A stretch of DNA of 64,000 nucleotides from Lysinibacillus odysseyi 34hs-1 = NBRC 100172 (GCF_001591965.1 NZ_BCVX01000001.1:464344-528343), one strand, 5' to 3'. Shown: positions 55,070 to 63,854, numbered from the stretch's first letter. Translations and numbers: made by a program. The notes: generated by a model not told the origin, from the letters alone.

Positions 55070-55477
55070 TTATATATCCATTCCGTAGTACTGTTTATAG
55101 TTATTTATCATTTCCCTCTTTGAAAAGCCAGCAAAGTCAGTATCTTTACGTTTCATTAAATAATCTATTTCCTGCTTCGCTTCTTTACTTGCTATGGTCA
55201 TTAGATAATCGATTGTATTATCAAATCCTGCACCGCATAGGAGCTGGACATCAATATAGCAGCTAGTATCAAAGTTCTTTTGCTTTGCTTCCCAAATGAG
55301 TAAACTGTCTTCAGCTTCACCAACTGAAAACAACATGATACAAAGCGTTTTAAGGTATTCATTATCTTCGGCATCTTTGTTATTAATTTCTTCCTTCAAT
55401 AGACCCCTTATTGTCCCTCTATATGTATGTTCGGGCTCTAATCCATATTGCTCTAAAATCGCCTCTTCTTTATTCAT
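55070..55477 (-). CDS. Hypothetical helical protein
   Basis: A 135-residue helical protein: HTYRGTIRGLLKEEI, LKTLCIMLFSVGEAEDSLLIW and KNFDTSCYIDVQLLCGAG, a distinctive middle segment. I recall similar proteins in Bacillus but no family name. ATG at 55477 has AAAGAG 8 bases upstream; a GTG 9 bases earlier is an alternative. Lies in the immunity-like run. Confidence 0.6.
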   Translation of the reverse strand: MNKEEAILEQYGLEPEHTYRGTIRGLLKEEINNKDAEDNEYLKTLCIMLFSVGEAEDSLLIWEAKQKNFDTSCYIDVQLLCGAGFDNTIDYLMTIASKEAKQEIDYLMKRKDTDFAGFSKREMINNYKQYYGMDI

Positions 55478-55514
55478 ATCCTTCACTCTTTCAAGTTATG
55501 TTTTATAAAAACAG

Positions 55515-56438
55515 CTACACTTCTCGCTTCTCGCTTGGATTATAAATAATCCGCTGGTAATCCCAGTCTTTTGAATCCATATCACCTAGAAACATCCGTT
55601 CATGTTCGGGAACGAGCTCATATTTTTCTTTTAAATTGGCTCTAGTGAAGTCACTTGGGTTAGCAAGATAATGATAGTAAGCTTCCCTGCAGATTTCTAA
55701 AGTCGTTTTCTCTCCTTTTAATTTACTAAACATATCGGACAGTTCTTTTTTCTTTTCTTCTATATCTGCTGCATACAGCGCTTCTGAAAAACGTACTTCT
55801 CCCAATTCTGCAATCGTAACTTCTAAAGGATGAGAGAATGCTGTAAACAATATTCCATTCTTAAATAATTCAGCGATTTCATCCATCTGATAGTATTTTT
55901 CGAAATTCGCATTATAAATTCCAACAAGACCGTTCTCGTATACGACCATATTCACCAAATAGTTTCTTTCATTTTCCTTCATGAAAATAAAAAAGCCTTT
56001 TCCTTCCACTGTCTCATAGAACATTTCACGCACCACATAGAAGTCAACAGCTGCAGGTGAATAGACAACCTTTCTTGTTTCATTTAACTCTTTTTGAGCT
56101 GGTGTAATTTTAAAAATGTTTTCAAACCCTGGATTTAGTTTCTTTACATTATTTACTACATATTCGTAATATGTATCCTTATCATGCAGCCAATTCGCCG
56201 AGTCGATCTTATATGCGCCTAACCCGTGAATCGAAAGTGTCTTGCCCCGAGGAGCGATCGGCGTCAACCAGCCTATGTCTATCTTTTCTTTTAGCCCTGC
56301 TAAATCTACAAGTTCCCAGCAGTTAGCTGTTCCATCTTCATAAACATCAACATTTATATAGAAATATTGGTTTCCATTATGAATGATCCCCGGAACCGTT
56401 GTTCCTTCAATTACCTTTTTTCTTCGAATTTTTTGCAT
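55515..56438 (-). CDS. Hypothetical two-domain protein
   Basis: A 307-residue cytosolic protein. Residues 1-110 are beta-rich (VIEGTTVPGIIHNGNQYFYI, ANCWELVDLAGLKE, LSIHGLGAYKIDSANW). A second part (about 125-240) starts YSPAAVDFYVVREMFYE, followed by a charged helical tail. GAGGTG is 9 bases before the ATG. Not a family I can name with certainty. Confidence 0.62.
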   Translation of the reverse strand: MQKIRRKKVIEGTTVPGIIHNGNQYFYINVDVYEDGTANCWELVDLAGLKEKIDIGWLTPIAPRGKTLSIHGLGAYKIDSANWLHDKDTYYEYVVNNVKKLNPGFENIFKITPAQKELNETRKVVYSPAAVDFYVVREMFYETVEGKGFFIFMKENERNYLVNMVVYENGLVGIYNANFEKYYQMDEIAELFKNGILFTAFSHPLEVTIAELGEVRFSEALYAADIEEKKKELSDMFSKLKGEKTTLEICREAYYHYLANPSDFTRANLKEKYELVPEHERMFLGDMDSKDWDYQRIIYNPSEKREV

Positions 56439-56593
56439 CTTTTTTTACACCTCAGCATTTTTTCGTTCTTATGTGAATTTCTGAATGAAATGAAAATAAT
56501 ACCCCCTCTTCTTAGCTGGTAAATGCATAGAAAAGGGATATGTACAGCGCATGAAAAACTCGTATTATATCCGCTGAATAAACGGTACATATG

Positions 56594-57649
56594 TTATCTC
56601 TTATAGTCGGGCTGTTCCAGTGTAATAGGATTTGGATTACTGAGTACCCAATGCACTGCCAGTTCGCATAACCTTGCAGGTTCATCGTCTCCATGACCGT
56701 TGTGCAGTTTATTCACTAATATTTTTATCTCCTGAAGTGCAGCGGGAGATAATGGTGTGCCCAAGCTAAAGTAATGGCTCAAACAATTGAGCATCTGACG
56801 AAACTGGTTATCCCAATTGATACCGCCATTATCTAAAATTTCATATGATACTTTCCCGGTAATACGGATTACCTCACCCTGTACGGTGCTCGCATGCCCT
56901 TTTGAAGGGATTAGTAAATTCCAAAGTTCATCATGCTGCGCCTGCCATACCTTTGTTGATACGGTTATTGGCGAGGTACCGTCGTGAATCTTTCGTTTTT
57001 CTACCGGGGGAACATCAAACAGCTCGTACAGACGGTAAAGAGCCTCATCCGTTTGATTTAAATATTCTTTATTAAAGCCTTCTCTATGAAATTCAAATTC
57101 ATTTCCGATCCGTTTGACCGAGTCTTTCATTGCCGGCGTTACAGCTGCTCCGGCGTCAAGCAAAATAGCGGCAACTTCCGCCATATTGACGATATCTATG
57201 TTTCTACACATAGCTAAAGCTTTTGCTAAAGGTGTCTGCTTCCTCTTATTTTCTGCGTTGAGATTTGCGCCTTTAGCAACCAGCGTGTGAACCGCATGCG
57301 GCTTAAATGAACCTGCGGCAGCAAATAACGGTGTCTCGTTTTGATAATCAACAGCTTCTATATCAGCACCCAGCTCAAGCAGCAATTCAATATGACCGGT
57401 CCAGCTTATAGCATGTTTATGTAAAGCTGTTCTGCTGTAACTGTCTTGAGCATTTATATCAGCCCCCTGTTCTACGAGCCAGCGTACCAATTCACTCGGT
57501 ATATTAAAAAAGCTTAAGGCTGTCGATTTATTGTAGCCGCCCCGGGCATCCAACTCGCACTGGGTAAATACCTCTTTTAATGCCGATATATCGCCTGCTT
57601 CAATTAGTTCATCGAAATTTTTCGGTAAGGTTTTTCTCTTCCTGCCCAT
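56594..57649 (-). CDS. Ankyrin-repeat protein
   Basis: A 351-residue protein. At least four ankyrin repeats lie at about 15-165 (WLVEQGADINAQDSYSRTAL, LLLELGADIEAVDYQNETPL, LVAKGANLNAENKRKQTPL, ILLDAGAAVTPAMK). A helical C-terminal half of unknown fold includes WNLLIPSKGHASTVQGEVIR. GAGAGGT is 4 bases before the ATG. Ankyrin proteins of this size recur among immunity-type genes. Protein-protein interaction is the likely activity. Confidence 0.85.
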   Translation of the reverse strand: MGRKRKTLPKNFDELIEAGDISALKEVFTQCELDARGGYNKSTALSFFNIPSELVRWLVEQGADINAQDSYSRTALHKHAISWTGHIELLLELGADIEAVDYQNETPLFAAAGSFKPHAVHTLVAKGANLNAENKRKQTPLAKALAMCRNIDIVNMAEVAAILLDAGAAVTPAMKDSVKRIGNEFEFHREGFNKEYLNQTDEALYRLYELFDVPPVEKRKIHDGTSPITVSTKVWQAQHDELWNLLIPSKGHASTVQGEVIRITGKVSYEILDNGGINWDNQFRQMLNCLSHYFSLGTPLSPAALQEIKILVNKLHNGHGDDEPARLCELAVHWVLSNPNPITLEQPDYKR

Positions 57650-57699
57650 CTGTACCTCTCCCCTTATGTAGAATTTTTACATACTCTCATTTCCCCTCA

Positions 57700-58362
57700 T
57701 CAGGGAGTTCTCATTGTATTATCAACATGTTTTTTCGTTAATTGGTTTGGCTCCACTGCATTTTGCATCCAGTGCTGATCGGTCTGGACATGATTCTTAC
57801 GAACAAACTTGGCAACGGATGTTGAGAAATTTTCATAAGAGAATTCCTCAGCCAAACGTACAACATAACCTTCTTGTGCACCGCCAAACTTTGAACTTCC
57901 AGTAAAACATTTTTTGATGACAGCCTCGTCCCAAATACCTCGATAAAGCACAGGTACCGTTTCTAATCGGAGAAGCTTTGCCCACTCCATCGTTTCGTCC
58001 CAAGATAAACAATGGTTCTTTTCATTCCAAATGGAAAACAAATAAAAATAATGCGTTAATTCCTCATAGAAGATGGAGTGCTTCGCATAAACATACTCGC
58101 CGCAAACCCGCCAATCTTCTGGAATTTCATAAGCAAATGCCGCATGGAATTGTTTAAGCCAGTGCCTGGAAGGATGATCTTTCGAATCAATTGAACGGGC
58201 ATGTTGATAATTCGTATATAATGAAGTGTTTTCCCCATCAAGTTTTTCAGTGACAATCACTTCTTTGCCCTTAAAATGATCTATTGATCTTAATACTTTA
58301 TCATCGTCAGTCTTCGTTCTGGACCAAGGCAGATGGAAGGTGCGCGGATATTTAGTATACAT
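57700..58362 (-). CDS. RNA ligase family protein
   Basis: A 220-residue nucleotidyltransferase. Motif I VTEKLDGENTS has the adenylated Lys40. Motif III-like GEYVYAKHSI is at 88-97, motif IV EGYVVR at 164-169 and motif V AKFVRK at 184-189, all intact. It has the size of the catalytic core of small ATP-dependent RNA ligases that seal 3'-OH/5'-P ends. It is the last gene after the kinase-HD enzyme, 16 bases apart, so end healing and sealing are encoded together. AAGGAG precedes the ATG. Confidence 0.85.
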   Translation of the reverse strand: MYTKYPRTFHLPWSRTKTDDDKVLRSIDHFKGKEVIVTEKLDGENTSLYTNYQHARSIDSKDHPSRHWLKQFHAAFAYEIPEDWRVCGEYVYAKHSIFYEELTHYFYLFSIWNEKNHCLSWDETMEWAKLLRLETVPVLYRGIWDEAVIKKCFTGSSKFGGAQEGYVVRLAEEFSYENFSTSVAKFVRKNHVQTDQHWMQNAVEPNQLTKKHVDNTMRTP

Positions 58363-58378
58363 GGTGTTTCTCCTTACA

Positions 58379-59338
58379 TTAATTTTTTGCTAGTGAATCG
58401 GCTTCAGCAAAGAAATATAATTTCCATAAATATTCATCATCTAACAAATGATAGATTTCACTAGCTGCATTATCTGCATATACAATCTTCATGTGCATTT
58501 GAATAATGTTTGCAGTTTTTATAATAAAATCATCCTCAAAGCCAAGTTCCTTAAGAAAATGCACAGCCATATGCGTACTTACATTTTCGTGAAGAAAATA
58601 AGATGCATAATCACGTCCTTTTTTGATCACTTTGGTAAAGGGCTTTCCAATATCGTGAAACAGTGCAGCGATTTGCATTGCTAACTTATCATCTTCTTCG
58701 TAAGTTTGACAGATATATTCAAATACCTTGTATGTATGCATGCATAAAGGGTGAGTGTGATGGGGGTTTTCTTGATTGTATTGGATCATTTCTGCGAATG
58801 AATCAATCACACTAAGAGAGTTGAATAAATCATCATAATTAGGATGTTGATTAAGCAGGCTTATAAACGAATCTTTAGAAATGGGGTATGGCTTTTCATG
58901 ATGAACAATGTGGATCTGAGACCATCCTTCTCCATAGGTGGGGAACTCAAAAAACTTGTACATTTTCTCCATTATTTTTGTTTCTACTTTCCTTTTGCGT
59001 GAAGCATTACGAGCCAGGCAAACATCATAAGGGGTATCGACGTAATAACATTCTTTCACAACATTTGTAAAACGAGCGATTCCTTTCATCCGGAGATCCC
59101 GGTCTATATTCGTAGCATCTAAAATGGCACTTTTACCTTCCGCAAAGGCTTTATCAATCCGTGAAAATGCTTCTCGGTAAACTTGAAAAGTCTTTTTTTG
59201 TTTACTATCATCACCAAAAAGCTCTCTTCTAATTTCATCTGTCGAAATGATTTTGGCACGTTCTTGTTTTGCAATTTTTTTAGCAATATAACTTTTCCCG
59301 CTGCCTGGTATACCCAGCATATAAATGAGCTTTAGCAT
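58379..59338 (-). CDS. Polynucleotide kinase plus HD phosphoesterase (end-healing enzyme)
   Basis: A 319-residue two-domain enzyme. An N-terminal P-loop kinase has Walker A GIPGSGKS at 9-16, STD with the candidate general base Asp34, and DATNIDR at 74-80. A C-terminal HD domain has H201, H228-D229 in FHDIGKP and further His (HENVSTH). This combines 5'-OH kinase with 2',3'-phosphoesterase chemistry, as in the Runella HD-Pnk enzyme but with the order reversed. The ATG at 59338 follows GGAGAGAAGG; a longer frame to 59395 encodes that site. It is paired with the RNA ligase. Confidence 0.85.
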   Translation of the reverse strand: MLKLIYMLGIPGSGKSYIAKKIAKQERAKIISTDEIRRELFGDDSKQKKTFQVYREAFSRIDKAFAEGKSAILDATNIDRDLRMKGIARFTNVVKECYYVDTPYDVCLARNASRKRKVETKIMEKMYKFFEFPTYGEGWSQIHIVHHEKPYPISKDSFISLLNQHPNYDDLFNSLSVIDSFAEMIQYNQENPHHTHPLCMHTYKVFEYICQTYEEDDKLAMQIAALFHDIGKPFTKVIKKGRDYASYFLHENVSTHMAVHFLKELGFEDDFIIKTANIIQMHMKIVYADNAASEIYHLLDDEYLWKLYFFAEADSLAKN

Positions 59339-59830
59339 GTTCCTTCTCTCCTTTCCTTTGTAACTTACAACCGTTATAACATAGAATTTTTTCAATAATT
59401 TGGATTAAGAGCGTGTATAAGGACCAATCCCGCGCAGTAGAATGGCGGCTTGATCCCAGCAAAAAAGCAAGCTGATCATCCAGGTCGATTACTTACTATT
59501 AGTGATCTAGTAGATTATCCTGCTAGGATCTCATATACATACATAGTGTCGCCAATTCCCCTGCCGATTGGTATCTTCCTGTTATCAGGGCGGATATACA
59601 ATGGTGTATCTCACAGTCAACCTTTAATTGATTTCCTCATGCATATTCATTTTAACGAACCCAGAATGTGTAAGGCTTGATATTTCACAAGAATCATCCC
59701 TATAAATAGCCTTTAGTCGCAAGAGAACAGCATGTTTCTGGAGATCATCTCTTGTGAGAATATTATTGAAGTTGTGGATTCATTTTGGCAATGGGAATCA
59801 AGCCCCAATTCCATTCATCCTTATAAAGAA
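59339..59830. other. Spacer between NAD and RNA-repair genes
   Basis: Holds the pseudogene at 59515-59620 and a hairpin CAAGAGA / TCTCTTG (59720-59754). No intact gene. Whether transcription passes through it is unclear, since no strong T-run terminator is visible. Confidence 0.45.
59515..59620 (-). pseudogene. Frameshifted paralogue of the 27.9-kb gene
   Basis: The minus strand reads RYTIVY, then after a one-base frame change RPDNRKIPIGRGIGDTMYVYEILAG-stop. The intact gene reads RYTEYVRLKTGRYQSVGKFGDTIYAYEMLTG. Only the first third survives. Confidence 0.7.
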
Positions 59831-60382
59831 CTAACTCCGCAGCAGCTCCTCCCGCGCTTCCATCAGGGCGAACCCCAGCAGATTTCTGCCCCGCCATTTC
59901 ATAGGATTCTCCACATCTGGATTGGACTGGCCCATGCCGATCCCCCAAATACGGTCCCGCGGGCTAGCCTCGACGAGTATGCGGTTCTTCGTCAGTTTGA
60001 GATAATCGGCAAGCTCCGGATTCTGCGAAAATTTAGCCAAGCTCGCTCTTTTGACGATTCCATAGCATTCCTTATCCCAAATATCTTTGTCAAAGTTTCG
60101 TACTGCACGTCCAAAAGCCTTCATCTCTTTAGGATGCTTAGCTTTAAGGATGGACTCCAGCATTTCGTCATCATTGAACAATCTCGCCTTCTCGGCCATC
60201 ATAAATTGCTCGGCACAGGAGTACTGCGTTCCTTCTACCGTGAACGGGCACATCCACCATTGGCTGAAGCAGCTTTTGTCGACACTGCCGTCCTTAGACG
60301 GGGTATGTCCCCAAAAAAACACGAATTTGAACCTTTCTCCCTTATTATGTGCTTTTCTTAACTCATCAATATTGTAGATCAT
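59831..60382 (-). CDS. NADAR domain protein (YbiA-like)
   Basis: A 183-residue NADAR protein: FFWGHTPS, CFSQWWMCPFTV, YSCAEQFMMAEKARLFND, EASPRDRIWGIGMG and GRNLLGFALMEARE. All the family's key blocks are present. NADAR proteins include N-glycosidases acting on ribosylated intermediates and, in some systems, enzymes removing ADP-ribose from nucleic acid. Its coupling to the NAD regulator (2-base gap) supports an ADP-ribose link. GGAGGAA precedes the ATG. Confidence 0.88.
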   Translation of the reverse strand: MIYNIDELRKAHNKGERFKFVFFWGHTPSKDGSVDKSCFSQWWMCPFTVEGTQYSCAEQFMMAEKARLFNDDEMLESILKAKHPKEMKAFGRAVRNFDKDIWDKECYGIVKRASLAKFSQNPELADYLKLTKNRILVEASPRDRIWGIGMGQSNPDVENPMKWRGRNLLGFALMEAREELLRS

Positions 60383-60384
60383 CG

Positions 60385-61269
60385 CTATTCCTCCAAATTT
60401 CTCCGATATAGACGGGATGGTCTATGCCCCGCATTTTCGGTGTAAAGATCTGTCTCCGTCACAAGATCCGCTACTTTACGCCGGAACGCCGCCTTCAATA
60501 GCTCTTTATCCATCACTACCTCATAAACCTGCTGCAGCTCCGTTAAGGTAAAGAATTTCGGCATCAAGTGCAGTGCAATATCGGTATAATTCAATTTTCC
60601 CCGCAGCCGCTCAATAGCGTATGCGATAATTTTTGCATGGTCGAAAGCCAACCCATCATTCGTTACGATCTCATAATCTGTGCCTGTCGATGTAGTCTTC
60701 GCTGTTGTGGTCCTCTTCACGATTGCCGAAAGTTCCTCTTCACCGCTTAGCTGAAGTTCGTACTCCTGCGTTTTAATAAATCCGTCCTCATTCAGCTCTT
60801 TTTGCTCCCGCAGCGGCCGGTAAGATACCTTGAACCAGGCGGCGTCTGCAGCATCATCGCCCGACCTAAGCTCCAGCTTATCACTGTTGATCAGCGCCAT
60901 ATAGCTGCAGCTTATCACCCAAGTTCGCGGGTCGCGCCCGATATCACTAAACGTATACAGCTGCTCTAAATAAACATCTTCCACACCGGTTTCCTCGCTT
61001 AGTTCCCTTACTGCTGCCTGCTCAGTCGTTTCATTCGGCCGGACAAAACCACCAGGCAGCGCCCATTTGCCTAGGAAGGGGTGTCCCCCTCGACGAATAA
61101 GCAGAACGCGCAGCTCTTTTTCCGGCAATTTGCGATAACTGTCAGCCTCCTCTTCCGTTACAGTGAAAATAACCATATCTGTCGCCACCGATGGCCGCTC
61201 GTAATCCCCTGCTCTGTACTGCTCCAAAAATTCGCGTTCCGTAAGTCCGTCCTTATCTACCAAACCCAA
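60385..61269 (-). CDS. nrtR: NrtR-type Nudix transcriptional regulator of NAD metabolism
   Basis: A 294-residue protein. The Nudix domain (about 25-185) has an intact Nudix box, GGFVRPNE-x7-RELSEETGV. A C-terminal winged helix (about 205-285) includes LTELQQVYEVVMDKELLKAAFRRKV and the RPSRLYR end, the NrtR pattern. NrtR repressors release DNA on binding ADP-ribose. The complete box means hydrolase activity is possible, whereas many NrtR proteins have lost it. TTG start with GGAGGAG. It lies inside the NAD operon. Confidence 0.87.
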   Translation of the reverse strand: MGLVDKDGLTEREFLEQYRAGDYERPSVATDMVIFTVTEEEADSYRKLPEKELRVLLIRRGGHPFLGKWALPGGFVRPNETTEQAAVRELSEETGVEDVYLEQLYTFSDIGRDPRTWVISCSYMALINSDKLELRSGDDAADAAWFKVSYRPLREQKELNEDGFIKTQEYELQLSGEEELSAIVKRTTTAKTTSTGTDYEIVTNDGLAFDHAKIIAYAIERLRGKLNYTDIALHLMPKFFTLTELQQVYEVVMDKELLKAAFRRKVADLVTETDLYTENAGHRPSRLYRRNLEE

Positions 61270-61295
61270 TTAGATTCTCCTCCCTTATTTTTGAT

Positions 61296-62306
61296 CTAAC
61301 CTTTCAACTCTCCGAAATAGTTTCCGTAGGGCTTGAATTTCGCCAGTACCTCGTCAACCTTTTGTATACGTTCCTCCAGGCTCCCCCGCAGCGTAATATA
61401 GGGAATACGCCGATCCTTCAAATCCGCAATAATCTGTTTATGAAAAACATGCCGTTTCTGATCTCCGCTGCGATCCCACGTATCGTCGTAAGGAATGTCA
61501 TCATCGCACAGGAAGAACAAATCGTAGCGCTGTGCGTTCTCCAGCGCAATCCGGGTTAACAGGTCGGGGGCCCGGCCGTGGTAATCCAGAGCGAACATAT
61601 ACGTCGTAATCGCATTCGTATCAACGAAAATAAACCGGTTCGCCGCAAGTATTGCCTGTTCTTCACGCTCGATATGACCAACGGCGATTTCATCAAATGC
61701 TTCCAGGCCGATTCGGCGGTCCACCTGATGCTCAGTCCAATAATCGCGTCCGTATTCGCTTGCGAACGTCGTGTGATACCGACGTGCCAGCTCTTCGGTG
61801 ATTGTCGACTTCCCCGTCGACATTGCTCCAACGAATACCACTTTCGTAATCAGATCCCGGTACACGATATCACTTATGAACTCCCTATACTTATATGGAT
61901 CGGAACGGATCATCGTCGCTGAGATTGGGACCTGCCCGCGGGCTTCATCTACCCGCCGGTCTACTGCACCTAAAGCGATGCTCATATGTCCTCCGTAAAA
62001 CTCGCTCGAGTAAAAATGTGTTACTTGCTCTCCATTCAGCAAACCGAGTATATATTGTTCTTCACGGATTTCATGCTCCCTATCATCCGAATATCCATCA
62101 GGACCATCCCAAGCTTCGATTACCCGGACTTCCGGATAGAGTCTGCGAATCCAATTTGCCCGGACATGAAGCGGGATTGGAGTAATGGTTGTGTCGTAAA
62201 TGACCACAATCAATTCATCGACCTCTTGCAGTGCCGTTTCAATCATGAACTGATGGCCTTTATGCAGCGGGGCAAACTTCCCCAGTGTTAGTCCAAGCTT
62301 TTTCAT
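61296..62306 (-). CDS. nadR: NadR: NMN adenylyltransferase / ribosylnicotinamide kinase
   Basis: A 336-residue bifunctional enzyme. The N-terminal nucleotidyltransferase has GKFAPLHKGHQ at 9-19 and the ISATMIR signature near 130. The C-terminal P-loop kinase has GAMSTGKST near 157-165. It phosphorylates nicotinamide riboside to NMN and adenylates NMN to NAD. The HTH repressor domain of enterobacterial NadR is absent, so regulation falls to NrtR. AAAGGAGGT precedes the ATG, which overlaps the pnuC stop by 4 bases. Confidence 0.93.
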   Translation of the reverse strand: MKKLGLTLGKFAPLHKGHQFMIETALQEVDELIVVIYDTTITPIPLHVRANWIRRLYPEVRVIEAWDGPDGYSDDREHEIREEQYILGLLNGEQVTHFYSSEFYGGHMSIALGAVDRRVDEARGQVPISATMIRSDPYKYREFISDIVYRDLITKVVFVGAMSTGKSTITEELARRYHTTFASEYGRDYWTEHQVDRRIGLEAFDEIAVGHIEREEQAILAANRFIFVDTNAITTYMFALDYHGRAPDLLTRIALENAQRYDLFFLCDDDIPYDDTWDRSGDQKRHVFHKQIIADLKDRRIPYITLRGSLEERIQKVDEVLAKFKPYGNYFGELKG

Positions 62307-62983
62307 ACCGCGACCTCCTTTGCCCCTTTATTCCAAATATAGTACCCGTAAATCGCGTTAATCAAATAAGCGCTCCACATCACAATCATCATTAAGCCTT
62401 CTCCACTGCCCTCCAGCGTACGAATCGCCCATAACAGCACAGTAAAGAGATTTAACACAATATAGACCAGCCATTGTTCTTTGAATCTTCTTACCATTAA
62501 GAAGGTCGCCACAATAGACAGCACCGTTGTAGCGGCGTCGATATAAGGCGAGTTTTGTCCTGAAATGAATGAAAGTCCAAACCCGAGCAGCAAACAGCCG
62601 ATTACACAGACCATTCCAACAAGAAGCAGACCTCTTATCTCCAACTGTCGCATAGCCAGCTTCCCGTCTTCTTGGCGGTTATTTTTCCACATGTAAAAGC
62701 CAATGACATTCATAGGAACGAAGAATAGAAGATTTAGCATTACTTCTCCAAACAAACCGTTAATATAGGCCAAATAAGCGTAGCCAACCGTATTGTACAT
62801 ACCGAAAACATAGCTCATCAAATTACCCTTTGCTGCAAGCACTACGCATAGCACTCCGGTAATAAAAACCGTAAATCCGAATAAAGAGTCCTTTGAGATC
62901 ACCGTAAATCCGACAGCAATGGAAGTAAACAGCACCAGCCATGTAATTTCAAATAGGTTCCAACTACCTGTTACCTTCTTCAT
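62303..62983 (-). CDS. pnuC: PnuC nicotinamide riboside transporter
   Basis: A 226-residue membrane protein with about seven helices and the PnuC-type signatures MSYVFGMYNTVGYAYLAY and LNLLFFVPMNVIGFYMW in the first half, and EQWLVYIVLNLFTVLLW in the second. PnuC proteins let nicotinamide riboside diffuse in, and NadR traps it by phosphorylation. The ATG at 62983 follows GGAGGG by about 7 bases; an in-frame ATG at 63010 has no site. First gene of the NAD operon. Confidence 0.92.
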   Translation of the reverse strand: MKKVTGSWNLFEITWLVLFTSIAVGFTVISKDSLFGFTVFITGVLCVVLAAKGNLMSYVFGMYNTVGYAYLAYINGLFGEVMLNLLFFVPMNVIGFYMWKNNRQEDGKLAMRQLEIRGLLLVGMVCVIGCLLLGFGLSFISGQNSPYIDAATTVLSIVATFLMVRRFKEQWLVYIVLNLFTVLLWAIRTLEGSGEGLMMIVMWSAYLINAIYGYYIWNKGAKEVAV

Positions 62984-63038
62984 TTTGCATCCCTCCGCTT
63001 TTCCACTCATTTATAGAGTGAATAACATAAAACTAACT

Positions 63039-63071
63039 TAGTATCATTTTGTTAATAACAATTTGTTACTA
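63039..63071. promoter_or_regulatory. Palindromic region upstream of pnuC, candidate NrtR operator
   Basis: A 13-bp palindrome TAACAA-T-TTGTTA (63056-63068) sits within wider TAGTA (63039-63043) / TACTA (63067-63071) arms, 55-90 bases before the pnuC start. It is the only marked symmetry there. NrtR binding is inference. Confidence 0.45.
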
Positions 63072-63352
63072 TCAAAATTAACAGGAAACTCTACGGAGGT
63101 CAAGTGATTCTTTCCATTTTTGCAGGATGGTTTTTATTTATTGGTGATGGTCTGTTATGGGATGGAACATAAACCCTACTCTTAGCATAATTGTAGCCCG
63201 CCAAGGAAAAGGGTTCTGTGTTTTCAAAAACTATGGATAGCAAAGTTGCTAATACTAACGGTCTTTTCCTCCACTAAATGAACAATTGTAGCTTTAGAAT
63301 AAAGGTTAATCAAAAACAACTCACAGACCCATATTTTAAGCTAAATTAAAAG

Positions 63353-63387
63353 AACCCGTTTTGAAAAAACTTAGTTCACAACGGGTT
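63353..63387. terminator. Terminator-like hairpin
   Basis: AACCCGTT / AACGGGTT with a 19-base loop, A-rich before and T-containing after. No gene adjoins it on either side. Confidence 0.45.
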
Positions 63388-63473
63388 AATTCTTTATGAA
63401 ATACTGTGCATTTTTTATAAAAAAGTTTAATTTTCCTACTGTTAATCTTCAACAATTGCTCCCTATTGTTGAA
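63377..63473. repeat. Dispersed repeat with conserved hairpin, copy B
   Basis: Matches 22727-22808. The core here is TAAAAAAGTTT...CCTACTGTTAATC followed by a perfect 10-bp hairpin CTTCAACAAT / ATTGTTGAAG. Confidence 0.6.
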
Positions 63474-63660
63474 GAGCGTTTTATCTAAATCCAGAGTAAT
63501 TGAAGGATAGGCTTGAGGAAAATACAGATTTACAACATCTCTATATGCAGGTTTTTATTCAGATACCACCCCTACAACGTTTTCAGCAAAATCTTGAAAA
63601 GTCGTATGTGGCTATCTTTATATACCTTTGCATAAAAAGATGTATAAATAGTGTTCATAG

Positions 63661-63705
63661 AAAAAGCCGCGAAATATTGATCTCTCACAAACTTTGCGAC
63701 TTTTT
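63661..63705. terminator. Terminator-like hairpin
   Basis: AAAAAG-C-CGC..AAA pairs with TTT-GCG-A-CTTTTT. It may terminate the truncated minus-strand gene that follows. Confidence 0.5.
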
Positions 63706-63854
63706 AATGTGTTTCCAAACTTTTATTTGGGAATGTTTATTATGATTGTTTTGTATAGCTTATATGTCCTTGTTGCACTAAAGCGCCCGATTGCTTAAGA
63801 GAATATTGGTACAAATAGAACGTCAAGAAAAATGTCTACCGATATTAATGTGTA

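Larger units (their letters stand above)
62984..63854. other. Gene-free region upstream of pnuC
   Basis: About 870 bases without a convincing gene. It contains a palindrome near the pnuC promoter region, a dispersed repeat and two terminator-like hairpins. Open frames here run through those hairpins and lack ribosome sites. Confidence 0.5.

Noticed and set aside
63500..63745. 81-codon plus-strand frame near the window end
   Set aside because: It crosses a terminator-like hairpin and has no ribosome site.
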